64,000 bases of DNA from Datura wrightii (lineage: Eukaryota; Streptophyta; Magnoliopsida; Solanales; Solanaceae). A program made the translations under genes and the position numbers. How positions within the stretch are numbered: position 1 is the stretch's first letter; every line of letters starts with the position of its first letter. The stretch covers positions 8,556,001-8,620,000 of the forward strand of contig JASDFA010000002.1 of the NCBI GenBank assembly GCA_035772735.1, read 5' to 3'. Positions 54,511 to 64,000 of this stretch are shown one piece after another. The notes beneath the pieces were generated by a model, which worked only from the letters and a program-made list of their open reading frames with translations, was not told where the DNA came from and searched no databases.

Positions 54511-56001
54511 TCTACCTGTGGCGAGCAATGGTTTCCCTAAAATGATTTGCACTTTAACATCCATTTCATAATCAAGTACTACGAAATCAGCTGGTAAAAT
54601 GAATTTATCCATCCTCACCAATACATCTTCTAATACTCCCACAGGCTTCTTTATGGAACGATCCACCATTAGCAACCTCATTGATGTGGGTTTGGTACTT
54701 CCAAGTCCCAAATTCTTGAAAATGATGAGGGGTATTATATTTATGCTTACGCCGAGATCGCATAGAGCTTTCTTAAACACACATATCTCAATTGTACAAG
54801 GGATTGTGAAAGCTCCTGGGTCTTCCAGCTTAGGGGCAAGATTTCTCATCATCATCACACTAAAATGGTGCGTTGTCTCCCCACTACCTACATCAACCAC
54901 TTTCTTCTTTTCTCAGCAACTCCTTCATGAATTTGGCATATCCGGGCATTTGAAGAAGGGCATCCACCAATGGTATATTAATAGATAATTTGCTGAACAT
55001 GTCAATGAATTTGCTGAACTGATCGTCCTTCTTTTTCTTAGCCAACCATTGTGGATAAAGGGGTAGAGCTCTTGTTTCAACTCTGTCATCATCTGAGACC
55101 TTCATGCCTACCTTATCTTCATCACTATGTGAGGGAACTTCATCATCTTTCCGCTCACTTTCATATTCACTCTTTTCACCACTCCTTGGTGTTTTTGGCA
55201 TCTCGTCAACTTCATCTTCCTCATTAGAATTGGGAGTAACGACCTCCTTGGGCTTCACTCTCGCATCTCCATCCAGTTTACCACTCCTAGTAACAATAGC
55301 CATGCATTGACTATCTTTCTTGGGGTTTGTCATTGTATCACTTAGGAGTGTTCCCTTCATTTGGGGATTCATTTGAGCGAACAAGTGGTACATTTGAGCT
55401 TCCAAATGCTTAATGGAGGCTGAGTGAGAGCTCACTGTCTGAGCAAGGTTAGACGCCTCCCCTTTTAATCCCTTGATCCTGTTGTCAGTTTATTGCACTT
55501 TCTTGAGGACTCTTGCTAACATCTCTTCAATTTTTGAGCTACCTACATCACTCACACCTAGCTGGTTTTAGGCGTTTTCATCTTTTGGCAGGGGAGCATA
55601 TGGGTTTGAACTTCGGTGGTAACAGTCACCCTCTCGATTTTGCTATCTATTGCCCCATCTTTCATTTCTTTCAGGTCATCCCTGTTCCTAACAGTTTATC
55701 TAACCTTGGTTCTCTTCCCTTGGGCCCCAAGGACCTTAAATTAGTCCCTTGAAACCCAGGTCGAGGACCCCCATCTGATTTCCCATGTATTAGCATTCCT
55801 CGTCATACCTCGGTAGATATGATTCTCCTTCAAATTGCAGAGGACTTTGCATTCCTACAGCATTCACCACCTTGGGCCCTACCCCCATCACATGTTTATT
55901 CATTATTTCCACCTGCGTCATCATTTTAGCAAGATTTTCATCTCGCTCTTCATATCTTTTCCGCAACTCAGCTACCAATACACTTGATCTAATGTCATGA
56001 G
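54511..56001 (-). pseudogene. fragment H: gag C-terminal region and protease
   Basis: Close relative of element A: 'KDDQFSKFIDMFSKLSIN' and 'VDALLQMPGYAKFMKELL' recur in both. Sense order: gag end (56001-55800), PHLASIKHLEAQ-type linker (55435 on), then protease 54900-54511 with ALCDLGVSINIIPLIIFKNL. The protease stops in 'ILGKPLLATGR' at the T4 LTR. Flanked by the T4 LTR on the left and the F 3' LTR on the right, so H is the host of both insertions. Stops in several places. Confidence 0.75.
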
Positions 56002-57440
56002 TGTTCGGTGGTTCGTTGGGTATCAAAAATCGACACACAAGTGCACGTGGTCAAACAAGTAATAAAGTGGCTAAGTAAGCCAAGTATCGATCCAAGGAGG
56101 CTCAGGGTATGTAAAAATTGCCTAAGTATACTATATTCTTATTTTACTTCTAACTATGCTAACAACAACGTAACCAACAGTTAATTGAGTTTTTGTTTAT
56201 AAAATATATACTAAAACTATTAACAATTATTTACTATGAATTTAAAATATGGATATGAGCATGCCAAGGTTAAGAACAAGTAATGAACTTAATTATAATC
56301 ATACTTCGGTTATTCTTCTCTTCCAGTTGCTAGCCAAGAACATTAGCCTAGAGATTAAAACTCTCGTATTTAATCTCACTTAAGAATCATAAACCATCTG
56401 TCTACATTTCTGTGATCAAATGCAATTTATGACCTAGCAATACAATTCCGGTTCCTAAATTGACTAATACGACTTTCAAGTATATTTCTATCAAGAAAGC
56501 ACATCAAAACCCAATTTTCCCAAATCAAGTTAAGAACAATACCCTATTAATTCACAACTTTCCAATTTCGTGCTCTCTCGAGTGAAATCGGACTTTTTAG
56601 ATGTACATTAATGTCGGCCACACACTAATGCAGTAGAAACAAGAATTAATAGAACAACATAGAAGAAGAAGATGAAAAACCATACAATTCAATAATCAAA
56701 ATTCATCACCATTGTTCATAACCTCAGCAAGGAAGAGAATTAGCCACTCATTTGTGGATTAATCATCCTAAAACAAGTGTAAATCATACATACAATTGAT
56801 TGAAAGAAGAAAGGAAGAGAAGAAATCTCTTAGCTTTTTCGTCCCTCAACTGCTGCTAACCCACGTCCTAGCTCCACCAAGTCTGAACTAAAACTGAACT
56901 CCTTAAAATAAACCTAAGTGTGTTGTTTATACTAGAGGGAAATTTTTCCCGGAATAACAAGCAACGTGTCACGGAGGTCAACGCGGAGCACTGCCTCTGT
57001 GACACAGCGTGGACGCGGACCTTCACTGGAAATCCAGGGTCCGGTAAATTAGCCTCAACGTGGCACGGAGGCCAACGCGGAGGCCTATCTCCGTGCCACG
57101 GAGCTGTCGCGAGGCCTCACTGGAATTTGCCATTTAATTCCCTCTCCAGGCAGTGTGCCTCCGCGATGGTAGCTGGCACGGCTCCATCGCGAAGCCCCTA
57201 TAATTTGTGCATTCCAATGTCTTTTCCACGCTCGTATCCAAGTCCAACTCCGATATAGTTCCAACATGCATTTTAGCTCCTAAAAATCATATTTACCTGC
57301 AAAACAAATGCTAATCATGTTGGTTAGTATAAATTCACATTTTATTACCAATTACATGAGAATATATACACATTGCACACAAACAAGGCGAAAATAATAT
57401 GTTTGAGTATCACTTGGGCTTATAAATCTGCCCAAGATCA
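56002..57440 (-). repeat. element F 3' LTR
   Basis: TGTTCGGTGGTTCG to GCCCAAGATCA on the plus strand, 1,439 bp, TG...CA, ending exactly at the polypurine tract. Nearly identical to 63050-64000. TATA on the minus strand at 56931-56924 (TATAAACA). Confidence 0.9.
56960..57215 (-). promoter_or_regulatory. U3 array of F (CGTGNCACG type)
   Basis: CGTGTCACGGAGG, CTGTGACACAGCGTGG, CGTGGCACGGAGG, CCGTGCCACGGAGC, CCTCCGCGATGG and GGCTCCATCGCG. Odd-centred palindromes CGTGNCACG directly upstream (sense) of TATA. Confidence 0.55.
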
Positions 57441-57478
57441 CTTACCCCACACTTAAATCCTTGTTCGCCCTCGAACAA
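57441..57478 (-). other. element F polypurine tract with hairpin
   Basis: Sense strand: TTGTTCG-AGGG-CGAACAA (perfect 7-bp stem, 57478-57461), then GGATTTAAGTGTGGGGTAAG, then the LTR TGATCTTGGG. Confidence 0.8.
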
Positions 57479-59255
57479 CACATACACAACTCATGCAAAT
57501 TACATCCCAACCTTAGTCACTATGGTGCGACCATTTACGCTACGGTCATACCGATTATTCAATTTTTGCAAATCATCACGAAAACATGCTTGGTCTTACA
57601 ATACAATGACCTTTAATACATCAAGACTTCCTAGACTTTAAGAATTGATTCTTGATATCGGCAAACTCATGCAAATCAGTTAATCAAGAAATCCGACATG
57701 AAAATCAATCTTTCATCAAGCATGTGCCCTCACAACTCAAGAGAAACTTCCCCTTTTTGTTCATGCAACACACAAACATTCAAGTAGGGGCATATAAAAA
57801 TTAATTTCACTCACTCTCCCAAAAGAATTCACATGCATCATGTCATGACCCATAGGCTTGCCCTTAGTGTATTACTCCACTAATATAAAGACATGCAATG
57901 TAAGATCACGTAGGACTTTAATGGGTTGTAACGGGGCTATGGATCTAGTATATATATTGGATTAGCCAATAATAGTCGCTAGCATCCTTAAGCGCCTTTT
58001 CGACACATTCCCATCGACTCATGGATATTGTTCCTCTCTTTTCTCTTTTTCTCCCATTCATGCTGGTTTACTTTCGTACTGCCCATTTCATCATACACAC
58101 TTGACACAAAACAAAGGGTTTTCATGTACCCTCAATATCATTTAATTACAACAAGTGCCTCTTCAACATCATCTTTTCTTTCTTCACTCTGCTTTTCTTT
58201 TTCTTTTCACTCTTTTCACTCTTTAACACTTTGGGAAACATTTTCTTTTCTTTGTAAGCGCTTAAGAGCTTCGTATAGACTTTAAGGCTAATTAAAAGAA
58301 GGAATAAAGCTTAGTTTATACAATTTTGGACAAAATAAAGAAAGAAATCGGCTAAAGGCTCAACGGGCTGACTAGGGTATACAACATATAAAAAAGGTAG
58401 AATTTGACAAGAAAAAAATGGAAACTATCAGTTAAAAACAAAGAAATGCCTACATCCTTTCCAACACTACACCTCCTTCATTTCGTTTTGTAAACACACC
58501 AGGCAAGTTCTAGACAATTCACAATGGCATGGAATAACAATACCTCACTTCACACTTCATGCACAAGCTCGAATCAAGATGCATTCACAGACTCTCTAAT
58601 TAGACAATTCCATGAATTCAAATTAAGCCTCCATCATACTGAATCAAATTCTATGGCCTAGGTAACTCAACATATTTACCAAATTGCATGCTCTCAAACG
58701 AATCATTTTCACATTTTGAACATCAGTTACACACGCAATGAAATTTTTGCAACCATAAAGCAACTACAATTCATTGATGCAATCCACCAAAGAAAAATTA
58801 AAAACAAATTAAAATCCTACTCCTACCGACTACATTTCCCTTAAGACGGTCGTCATCCATCCATCATAGGGAACGGTCACTAACTATGACATTCGGTTCA
58901 ATGGGACTATTCTCGGTAAAAGAACCGAAAACAAACTCCGAGAAACCCAAAAAAATAAAAACCGAAAAGTTTTTGCAACACATCGATCATTTCGATAGAA
59001 AGAAAATATTTACAAGTGCAAAATATTCTCGAAAATTTTTGAAAAAAAATATCGATCATCTCGATAAAAATATATTTACAAAATATTTACACTGGCAACC
59101 ATAACTTTTCATACCACACATCATTAACCACACAAACAAATATATACACATACACCACAAATCAGTTCATAACAGGGAAAGCACAAACATACATACAAAC
59201 CAAGGAAAAACATACAGCAAATTAGAGCCCAAGTCCCAGCACCTAGCTACTCCCC
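57479..59255 (-). other. element F 3' untranslated region
   Basis: About 1.8 kb of AT-rich sequence between the two polypurine-tract copies. No ORF of note and no RT or integrase motif in any frame. I see no hidden gene here. Confidence 0.5.
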
Positions 59256-59290
59256 ACCCCACACTTAAATCGAACACTGTCCCCAGTGTT
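59256..59290 (-). other. second polypurine tract with hairpin (F)
   Basis: Sense: AACACTG-GGGA-CAGTGTT (perfect 7-bp stem, 59290-59273), then GATTTAAGTGTGGGGT (59271-59256), the same 16 bases as at the 3' LTR. Lies about 45 bases after the ORF2 stop. Confidence 0.7.
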
Positions 59291-59334
59291 CACAAAAATT
59301 ACAAAACAAAATTTCGGGTGGTGGAACTCCCTGA

Positions 59335-60555
59335 TCAGTCGAAATATTTGACTTCTTCATCTGGTGCTGCTGCCTCGTCGCCCATATCTGAGTCAGCTCC
59401 ATCGTCGTCATCGGACTCCACATCGGAATCCTCACGACGTGTCTCCTCATCAGTAGGGACATCGTCATCCGTCGGCTCCACAAAGGCTGGTCCCACTCGG
59501 CATAAGGCTCTGGCATTCTCGCCAAATGGGTAATCCAGCTCCAGCTGCCATAATTCTTCCTCGGTGGCTGGTCTCCCACCAATCCGTAGCTGAAGCATCT
59601 GCATGCCAAACATACGTGCCATGTACTGATCGTCACGAGCATGTCGCTCGCCCAAAGTCAGCACTGGCCCGTGTGTGGTGTCCGGGGCCTTAGTTTTTGT
59701 CACATCGAGGGCCCTCCGCTCCAACTGCGGAATATAGTCCAAAGCCTCTTCCTCAATGTCGAGGCCTCGGAGGAAGGTGGTGATGAGTCCGCCAAACCCG
59801 TATCTGTGGCCCTGGTGCAGTCTGGCTCTCTTCATCGCAGATATAATGACCGCCCCAACATTAATCTCAAGCCCTTTCATAAGGGCATACACCAAGCTGA
59901 CACGGTCCCGGTTCACATCCGTCATGTGAACTCCCGGGATCAAGCACGAACACACAATCTTCAGCCATATTCTGGCCTCCCTGTTCATCTGCGAATAAGG
60001 CAGAGTATAGTGGAAACCCCTCTCCTTATGTCTACTCCATCGGGCTGTGGATCGAGCCCCACACAACGTACGTCTGATGTCGGCGTACGGTGGGGTGATG
60101 TTTAACTGGCGGAGAACGTGGACGTCTGTGTCCCGTGCTCCAACGATGGCATTAAATTGCTGGGGTTCCAGAGTGACAATCTACCCTCTGATTTTGATTG
60201 TGTGGCTTCTGATGGCCGGGTTCCAATTTGCGTAGAACTCTCAGACCAAATGAAGGTTGCATTCCTTGGGCTCCTGAAATATAAAGCTGAGCCCAGCTGC
60301 CTCGATTCTCTGCACAATACGTGGGAACTCCTGTGCAAGTGGTTCCCGTGCAATATGTTCCTCGGGGAAGTACTTGTTTTCTTTATGTTTCACGTACCAC
60401 TTCTTCCCTTCATCGGTTACCCATCTTGTTCCGTATTGGCGGCGTTGGCCGCGCGGAACAGCTGGTGCAGCTGGGACTGCAGTGCCCAACCTCAATCTTT
60501 TCCGTCCGGTGCCTGAGGTAGAAGCACCCTTGCCCTTGTCCTGTTGACTTGCCAT
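59335..60555 (-). pseudogene. element F ORF2, plant transposon protein-like
   Basis: A single frame of about 406 codons from ATG 60555 (MASQQDKGKGASTSGTGRKR) to the stop at 59335, broken only by in-frame TGA (about 60241) and TAG (about 60166). Basic N-terminus, then 'YVKHKENKYFPEEHIAREPL' and 'VTLEPQQFNAIVGARD'. The core has 'IWLKIVCSCLIPG' and 'ALMKGLEINVGAVIISAMKR', also seen in A ORF2. A strongly acidic tail follows (DDVPTDEETRREDSDVESDD). The upstream in-frame Met at 60567 would lie across the splice acceptor, so 60555 is preferred. Family name from memory; function unknown, no DDE motif. Confidence 0.7.
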
Positions 60556-60560
60556 TGTAC

Positions 60561-61269
60561 CTGTCAATATACATAAACAAGCACAAAGTTAAGCTAAATA
60601 CAAGTTAACTTAGGCTAAGGTCGGGTTAAACTAAGTTTACCCCACACTTAGTCCTTAACTATATTTACAATACTTCGGCAAGGATTACTCTATTTACAAC
60701 CCCAAACACAAGCAACTATAAGGTATATTGCTTAGTGCGTTCACGAAAAATTTCGACAGCATAACGGTTAGCGTACTACTCAGACTTCATACAGCTACTC
60801 CCAATCCTACTATTGATAGCAATCCAATCATCGCACTTAGCAACAAAACAAAAAAAAACAAAAACAACAACGAAAATTCTATTTACATACAAATCTTAAC
60901 AATCAAACCAATTTACAAAATTTTCGTATTTTCCCAAACAATTCGAGAATTCGTCTTCTCTTAACATTCATACAATATTTACATCGACTTATCTCAATTT
61001 ACAACCACACCCCGGCGTCTAATTCATCAAACTATCAAGTTTCCCAATTCAATTTCAATAACTCAAGCCCTAGAATGCAATATTTCAATCAAATTCGAAT
61101 TATTCACATAATCGACAAGTTCAAACGCTAATTATAACAATCCGAACATAATCAATCACAAAATAATTCAAAATCATGTTTAATTGCTACTTGGGGTGAT
61201 ATATTTCACCTCACATGCTCAAATTCGACTAAAATCGCCAAAAACTTGAGAGAAACGATGAAAACATAC
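60561..61269 (-). other. candidate 5' leader intron of F ORF2
   Basis: Donor CTAAAAG|GTATGTTT at 61269. Acceptor TATATTGACAG at 60561, followed by GTACA and the ORF2 ATG. Length 709, AT-rich inside. Includes a third GTGTGGGGT copy at about 60638-60646. Confidence 0.5.
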
Positions 61270-61439
61270 CTTTTAGTTGAAGAACCGAAGAAATTTGACG
61301 TTTTCCTTGCCTATTAGCGTGGCACGTTGGTTGGGGAGGGGGAATTTGGTGTTTTGGTCGCGGAGGAGGAGAGAAATGGGGAGAAAAGAGGCAAAATCAG
61401 GGTTAATTTAAAGAAAAATAGGCGGGTCACCCGGCAACC

Positions 61440-61620
61440 CGGTGTGACCCGGCACTGAATAAAGGGCAACGTGTCACGGAGGGTAACGCGGAGCCCCTCC
61501 TCCGTGACACGGAGCCAACGCGTTGGCTCTCTGGAAATTTTAAAAAATCTGATTTTGCCTTCAACGTGTCACGGAGGGTAACGCGGAGCCCCTCCTCCGT
61601 GACACGGAGCCAACGCCCCA
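61440..61620 (-). promoter_or_regulatory. internal palindrome array of F
   Basis: Two near-identical blocks CGTGTCACGGAGGGTAACGC ... CCTCCGTGACACGGAGCC (61470-61525 and 61563-61617), plus GGGTCACCCGG at 61424. Same motifs as the F LTR U3, placed upstream of the ORF2 leader. Confidence 0.55.
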
Positions 61621-61886
61621 GTGCACTGTTTCTTCAATAAAAATTATTTTCATACCTTGCCTTATTTTTCCCGCTTCCATGCATATTTTTCTGCGTTAGA
61701 CCTGAAAATCACCTCACTAAACGAAATTGGTTAGATTAATAGATTTTCCTAACTACCATGAAAAAATACTAACTAAAACAAAAAAAATTGTACGAAATCA
61801 AGAAAAAGAAAAATTAAAAATAAAAAATAAAAAATATAAATTATGTACACTATACTAAAAGAAGAAAAATAGAATATTTTTCTTTT

Positions 61887-61935
61887 CACGGGTTGCCTCC
61901 CGTGCAGCGGCTGGTTTACCGTCGCGGCTCGACGT
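61887..61935 (-). promoter_or_regulatory. conserved double hairpin (element F)
   Basis: Sense: CGTCG-AGCCG-CGACG, spacer, CACGGG-AGGCAA-CCCGTG. The loop AGGCAA equals that of A and E, while the outer stem pairs differ and still pair. Confidence 0.75.
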
Positions 61936-61978
61936 ACCAAGTTTCACCACTTTTTCCTCCACCTTGAGGATATGAATC

Positions 61979-62881
61979 TCACCCTAATTTCTTTTCTAAT
62001 TTTCTCTTATGCTCCAGGGGTGGTGGTGAAAAGTTGTAAGGACCAAACAGTAGGTGTTGCCTTTTTAACTTATTGGCCCTTGAGTAAGTGAAGTCATTTC
62101 GTTGCTTCGAGTTAGCAAATTTCAGAATATACAGGGCTTGGTCCTCCTCTAGACATTTCTCTATAATCCTGGAAGACTCTATTTCTATGTTGTCAACCAA
62201 AATTAATGTCGAAAAATGCTTCGAGTGTGGTCCAATCAACCTCAACTCTGAAATTGCATTGTGCTTGACTTCCTTACTTGTGTACACCTTTTCAACATCG
62301 ACATCTATTTCTCCATTAAGGTCAAATGGGATATATTCTTTCTCTTCTTCCATGAATGGATTTTCTATAGGTATGAGCTGATCACGGGGACACTCAAGAG
62401 ATTCTAATTGTTGGGCTTCATCCAAAAATTCACCCTTGTATTCCTCTTGTAGTTCCTCTTGAATATCGGCTAAAACTGTCACCTGCGAATTATCACAAGC
62501 TTCAGCCTCAGCACACATCTCCGTGAGTTTGACGCTCATCCTGCTTACAGCCTCTGCATTCTCCTTTTGATGAATTATCAATTCTGCCACCGACTCCTTC
62601 ATTGCTTCTGATTGCTCCAGGAGTTGTTTCATCATGTCCTCTATTTGAACTTGGCGTCCCAAGTCCTCATTTTCAACATGCCTATATTCAGCAAAAACAA
62701 CAAAAGGATCATAGTAGGGGCTTGGGGGAGGGGAATATGCCTTTGGACAATCACCCCAATGGCCATATTGACACCCACATATATTGCACGTGTTACAGTT
62801 TTGCCACAAGTGGGGTCCTCCGCAATTCATGCAAGATTCGCCGAAATATGCGTATCCACCATTTATATTCCAAGATGTCAT
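61979..62881 (-). CDS. element F ORF1, nucleocapsid-like protein
   Basis: 300 intact codons starting about 140 bases after the primer site. The N-terminus has two Cys/His clusters: C-M-N-C-G-G-P-H-L-W-Q-N-C (residues about 17-29, C-x2-C-x3-H-x4-C) and C-N-I-C-G-C-Q-Y-G-H-W-G-D-C (about 32-45). These are variants of the gag zinc knuckle and suggest RNA binding. Residues about 75-180 are Glu/Lys-rich and probably coiled coil. The C-terminal part (PFDLNGEIDVDVEKVYTSKE, SELRLIGPHSKHFSTLILVD) has no relative I recognise. No capsid or protease motif is visible. An open frame in a decayed region suggests recent selection or youth. It could be a gag substitute that packages F RNA into another element's particles (inference). 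Confidence 0.7.
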   Translation of the reverse strand: MTSWNINGGYAYFGESCMNCGGPHLWQNCNTCNICGCQYGHWGDCPKAYSPPPSPYYDPFVVFAEYRHVENEDLGRQVQIEDMMKQLLEQSEAMKESVAELIIHQKENAEAVSRMSVKLTEMCAEAEACDNSQVTVLADIQEELQEEYKGEFLDEAQQLESLECPRDQLIPIENPFMEEEKEYIPFDLNGEIDVDVEKVYTSKEVKHNAISELRLIGPHSKHFSTLILVDNIEIESSRIIEKCLEEDQALYILKFANSKQRNDFTYSRANKLKRQHLLFGPYNFSPPPLEHKRKLEKKLG

Positions 62882-63023
62882 GTCAATGAGGGTATCCGAA
62901 AGAGAGAAAAATTAAAATGAACAAAGAATTAAAACAAATACTAAGACCAAGTTGTCAACACTTAAGGAAATAAAACAAAAATACAGTAAATTTACACTTA
63001 ATACAATTTCACAAATCGCCTAG

Positions 63024-63043
63024 CCTCCCCGGCAACGGCGCCA
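63024..63043 (-). other. primer-binding site, tRNA-Asp (F)
   Basis: Minus strand TGGCGCCGTTGCCGGGGAGG; the first 17 bases are an exact complement of the plant tRNA-Asp 3' end. Confidence 0.95.
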
Positions 63044-63049
63044 AAAACT

Positions 63050-64000
63050 TGTTCGGTGGTTCGTTGGGTATGTAAAACCGACACGCAAGTGCACGTGGCC
63101 AAATAAGTAATAAAGTGGCTAAGTAAGCCAAGTATCGATCCAAGGAGGCTCAGGGTATGTAAAAATTGCTTAAGTATACTATATTCTTATTTTACTTCTA
63201 ACTATGCTAACAACAACGTAACCAACAGTTAATTGAGTTTTTGTTTATAAAATATATACTAAAACTATTAACAATTATTTACTATGAATTTAAACTATGG
63301 ATATGAGCATGCCAAGGTTAAGAACAAGTAATGAACTTAATTATAATCATACTTCGGTTATTCTTCTCTTCCAGTTGCTAGCCAAGAACATTAGCCTAGA
63401 GATTAAAACTCTCGTATTTAATCTCACTTAAGAATCATAAACCATCCGTCTACATTTCTGTGATCAAATGCAATTTATGACCTAGCAATACAATTCCGGT
63501 TCCTAAATTGACTAATACGACTTTCAAGTATATTTCTATCAGGAAAGCACATCAAAACCCAATTTTCCCAAATCAAGTTAAGAACAATACCCTATTAATT
63601 CACAACTTTCCAATTTCGTGCTCTCTCGAGTGAAATCGGACTTTTTATATGTACATTAATGTCGGCCACACACTAATGCAGTAGAAACAAGAATTAATAG
63701 AACAACATAGAAGAAGAAGATGAAAAACCATACAATTCAATAATCAAAATTCATCACCATTGTTCATAACCTCAGCAAGGAAGAGAATTAGTCACTCATT
63801 TGTGGATTAATCATCCTAAAACAAGCGTAAATCATACATACAACTGATTGAAAGAAGAAAGGAAGAGAAGAAATCTCTTAGCTTTTTCGTCCCTCAACTG
63901 CTGCTAACCCACGTCCTAGCTCCACCAAGTCTGAACTAAAACTGAACTCCTTAAAATAAACCTAAGTGTGTTATTTATACTAGAGGGAAATTTTTCCCGG
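63050..64000 (-). repeat. element F 5' LTR, cut by window end
   Basis: Same start TGTTCGGTGGTTCG as the 3' LTR. By comparison about 490 further bases lie outside the window. Minus-strand TATAAATA at 63979-63972; the 3' LTR copy has TATAAACA. Confidence 0.9.
63972..63979 (-). promoter_or_regulatory. element F 5' LTR TATA box
   Basis: TATAAATA on the minus strand. The palindrome array expected upstream of it lies beyond the window. Confidence 0.65.

Larger units (their letters stand above)
56002..64000 (-). mobile_element. element F, non-autonomous Athila-type retrotransposon
   Basis: Minus strand: 5' LTR (from beyond 64000 to 63050), Asp primer site, intact ORF1, double hairpin, palindrome array, candidate leader intron, ORF2 with two stops, long 3' region with a second polypurine tract, final polypurine tract, 3' LTR. 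No RT, protease or integrase. Over the about 950 bases of LTR seen twice I count roughly 16 differences (about 1.7%), so it is fairly young. Confidence 0.85.

Noticed and set aside
57479..59255. Hidden RT or integrase in the long 3' region of F
   Set aside because: No motif of either enzyme in any frame; only short AT-rich frames.
59318..60516. Plus-strand open frames of 62-154 codons
   Set aside because: Mirror images of F ORF2, whose minus-strand frame has the conserved residues and acidic tail.
1..64000. Host genes, tRNA or rRNA genes
   Set aside because: Every longer frame maps to a transposable element or is its shadow; no cloverleaf or rRNA-like stretch was recognised by eye (a tRNAscan-SE run would settle it).

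Overview
The window looks like plant nuclear DNA from gene-free, transposon-packed heterochromatin. I find no host gene, rRNA, tRNA or CRISPR array. Nearly every base belongs to a degenerate LTR retrotransposon of the Ty3/gypsy superfamily or to one LINE. From memory of similar elements I think of a Solanaceae genome (pepper-like), but nothing in the window proves it.

Layout: 1-1567, minus-strand Athila-type LTR fragment. 1568-12680, a tandem Tekay (Del) chromovirus array: T1 3' end, shared LTR, T2 internal region, LTR. 12681-17489, element A (minus, gag-protease plus a second ORF, no reverse transcriptase). 17494-19137, one LTR with primer-binding sites facing outward on both sides. 19138-22271, decayed autonomous Athila pol (plus). 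22272-33353, Tekay copy T3, split by a 5'-truncated LINE at 27343-31582. 33354-42550, element G, the best preserved Tekay: one reading frame of 4.8 kb with only three stop codons, but its 5' LTR is cut by a deletion. 42551-49100, element E (minus, same plan as A). 49101-54510, Tekay T4 3' half and LTR. 54511-56001, gag-protease fragment H (minus). 56002-64000, element F (minus), nearly complete; its 5' LTR runs off the window.

Tekay copies use a tRNA-iMet primer site and encode gag, protease, RT, RNase H, integrase and a chromodomain-like tail. Athila-type elements use a tRNA-Asp site. A, E and F share an unusual non-autonomous plan: LTR, Asp primer site, gag-like ORF1 (with protease in A and E), a conserved double hairpin, a palindrome array, a candidate leader intron, and an ORF2 resembling the 'putative plant transposon protein' domain. 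Without RT or integrase they would have to be mobilised by other elements.

The most interesting signals are non-coding. (1) A double hairpin after ORF1 in A, E and F shows compensatory stem changes. (2) Arrays of short odd-centred palindromes sit just 5' of TATA boxes in LTRs and again upstream of ORF2, and similar motifs occur in the unrelated Tekay LTRs. (3) Hairpins precede the polypurine tract in both Tekay and F. (4) ORF2 has gene-like splice signals.
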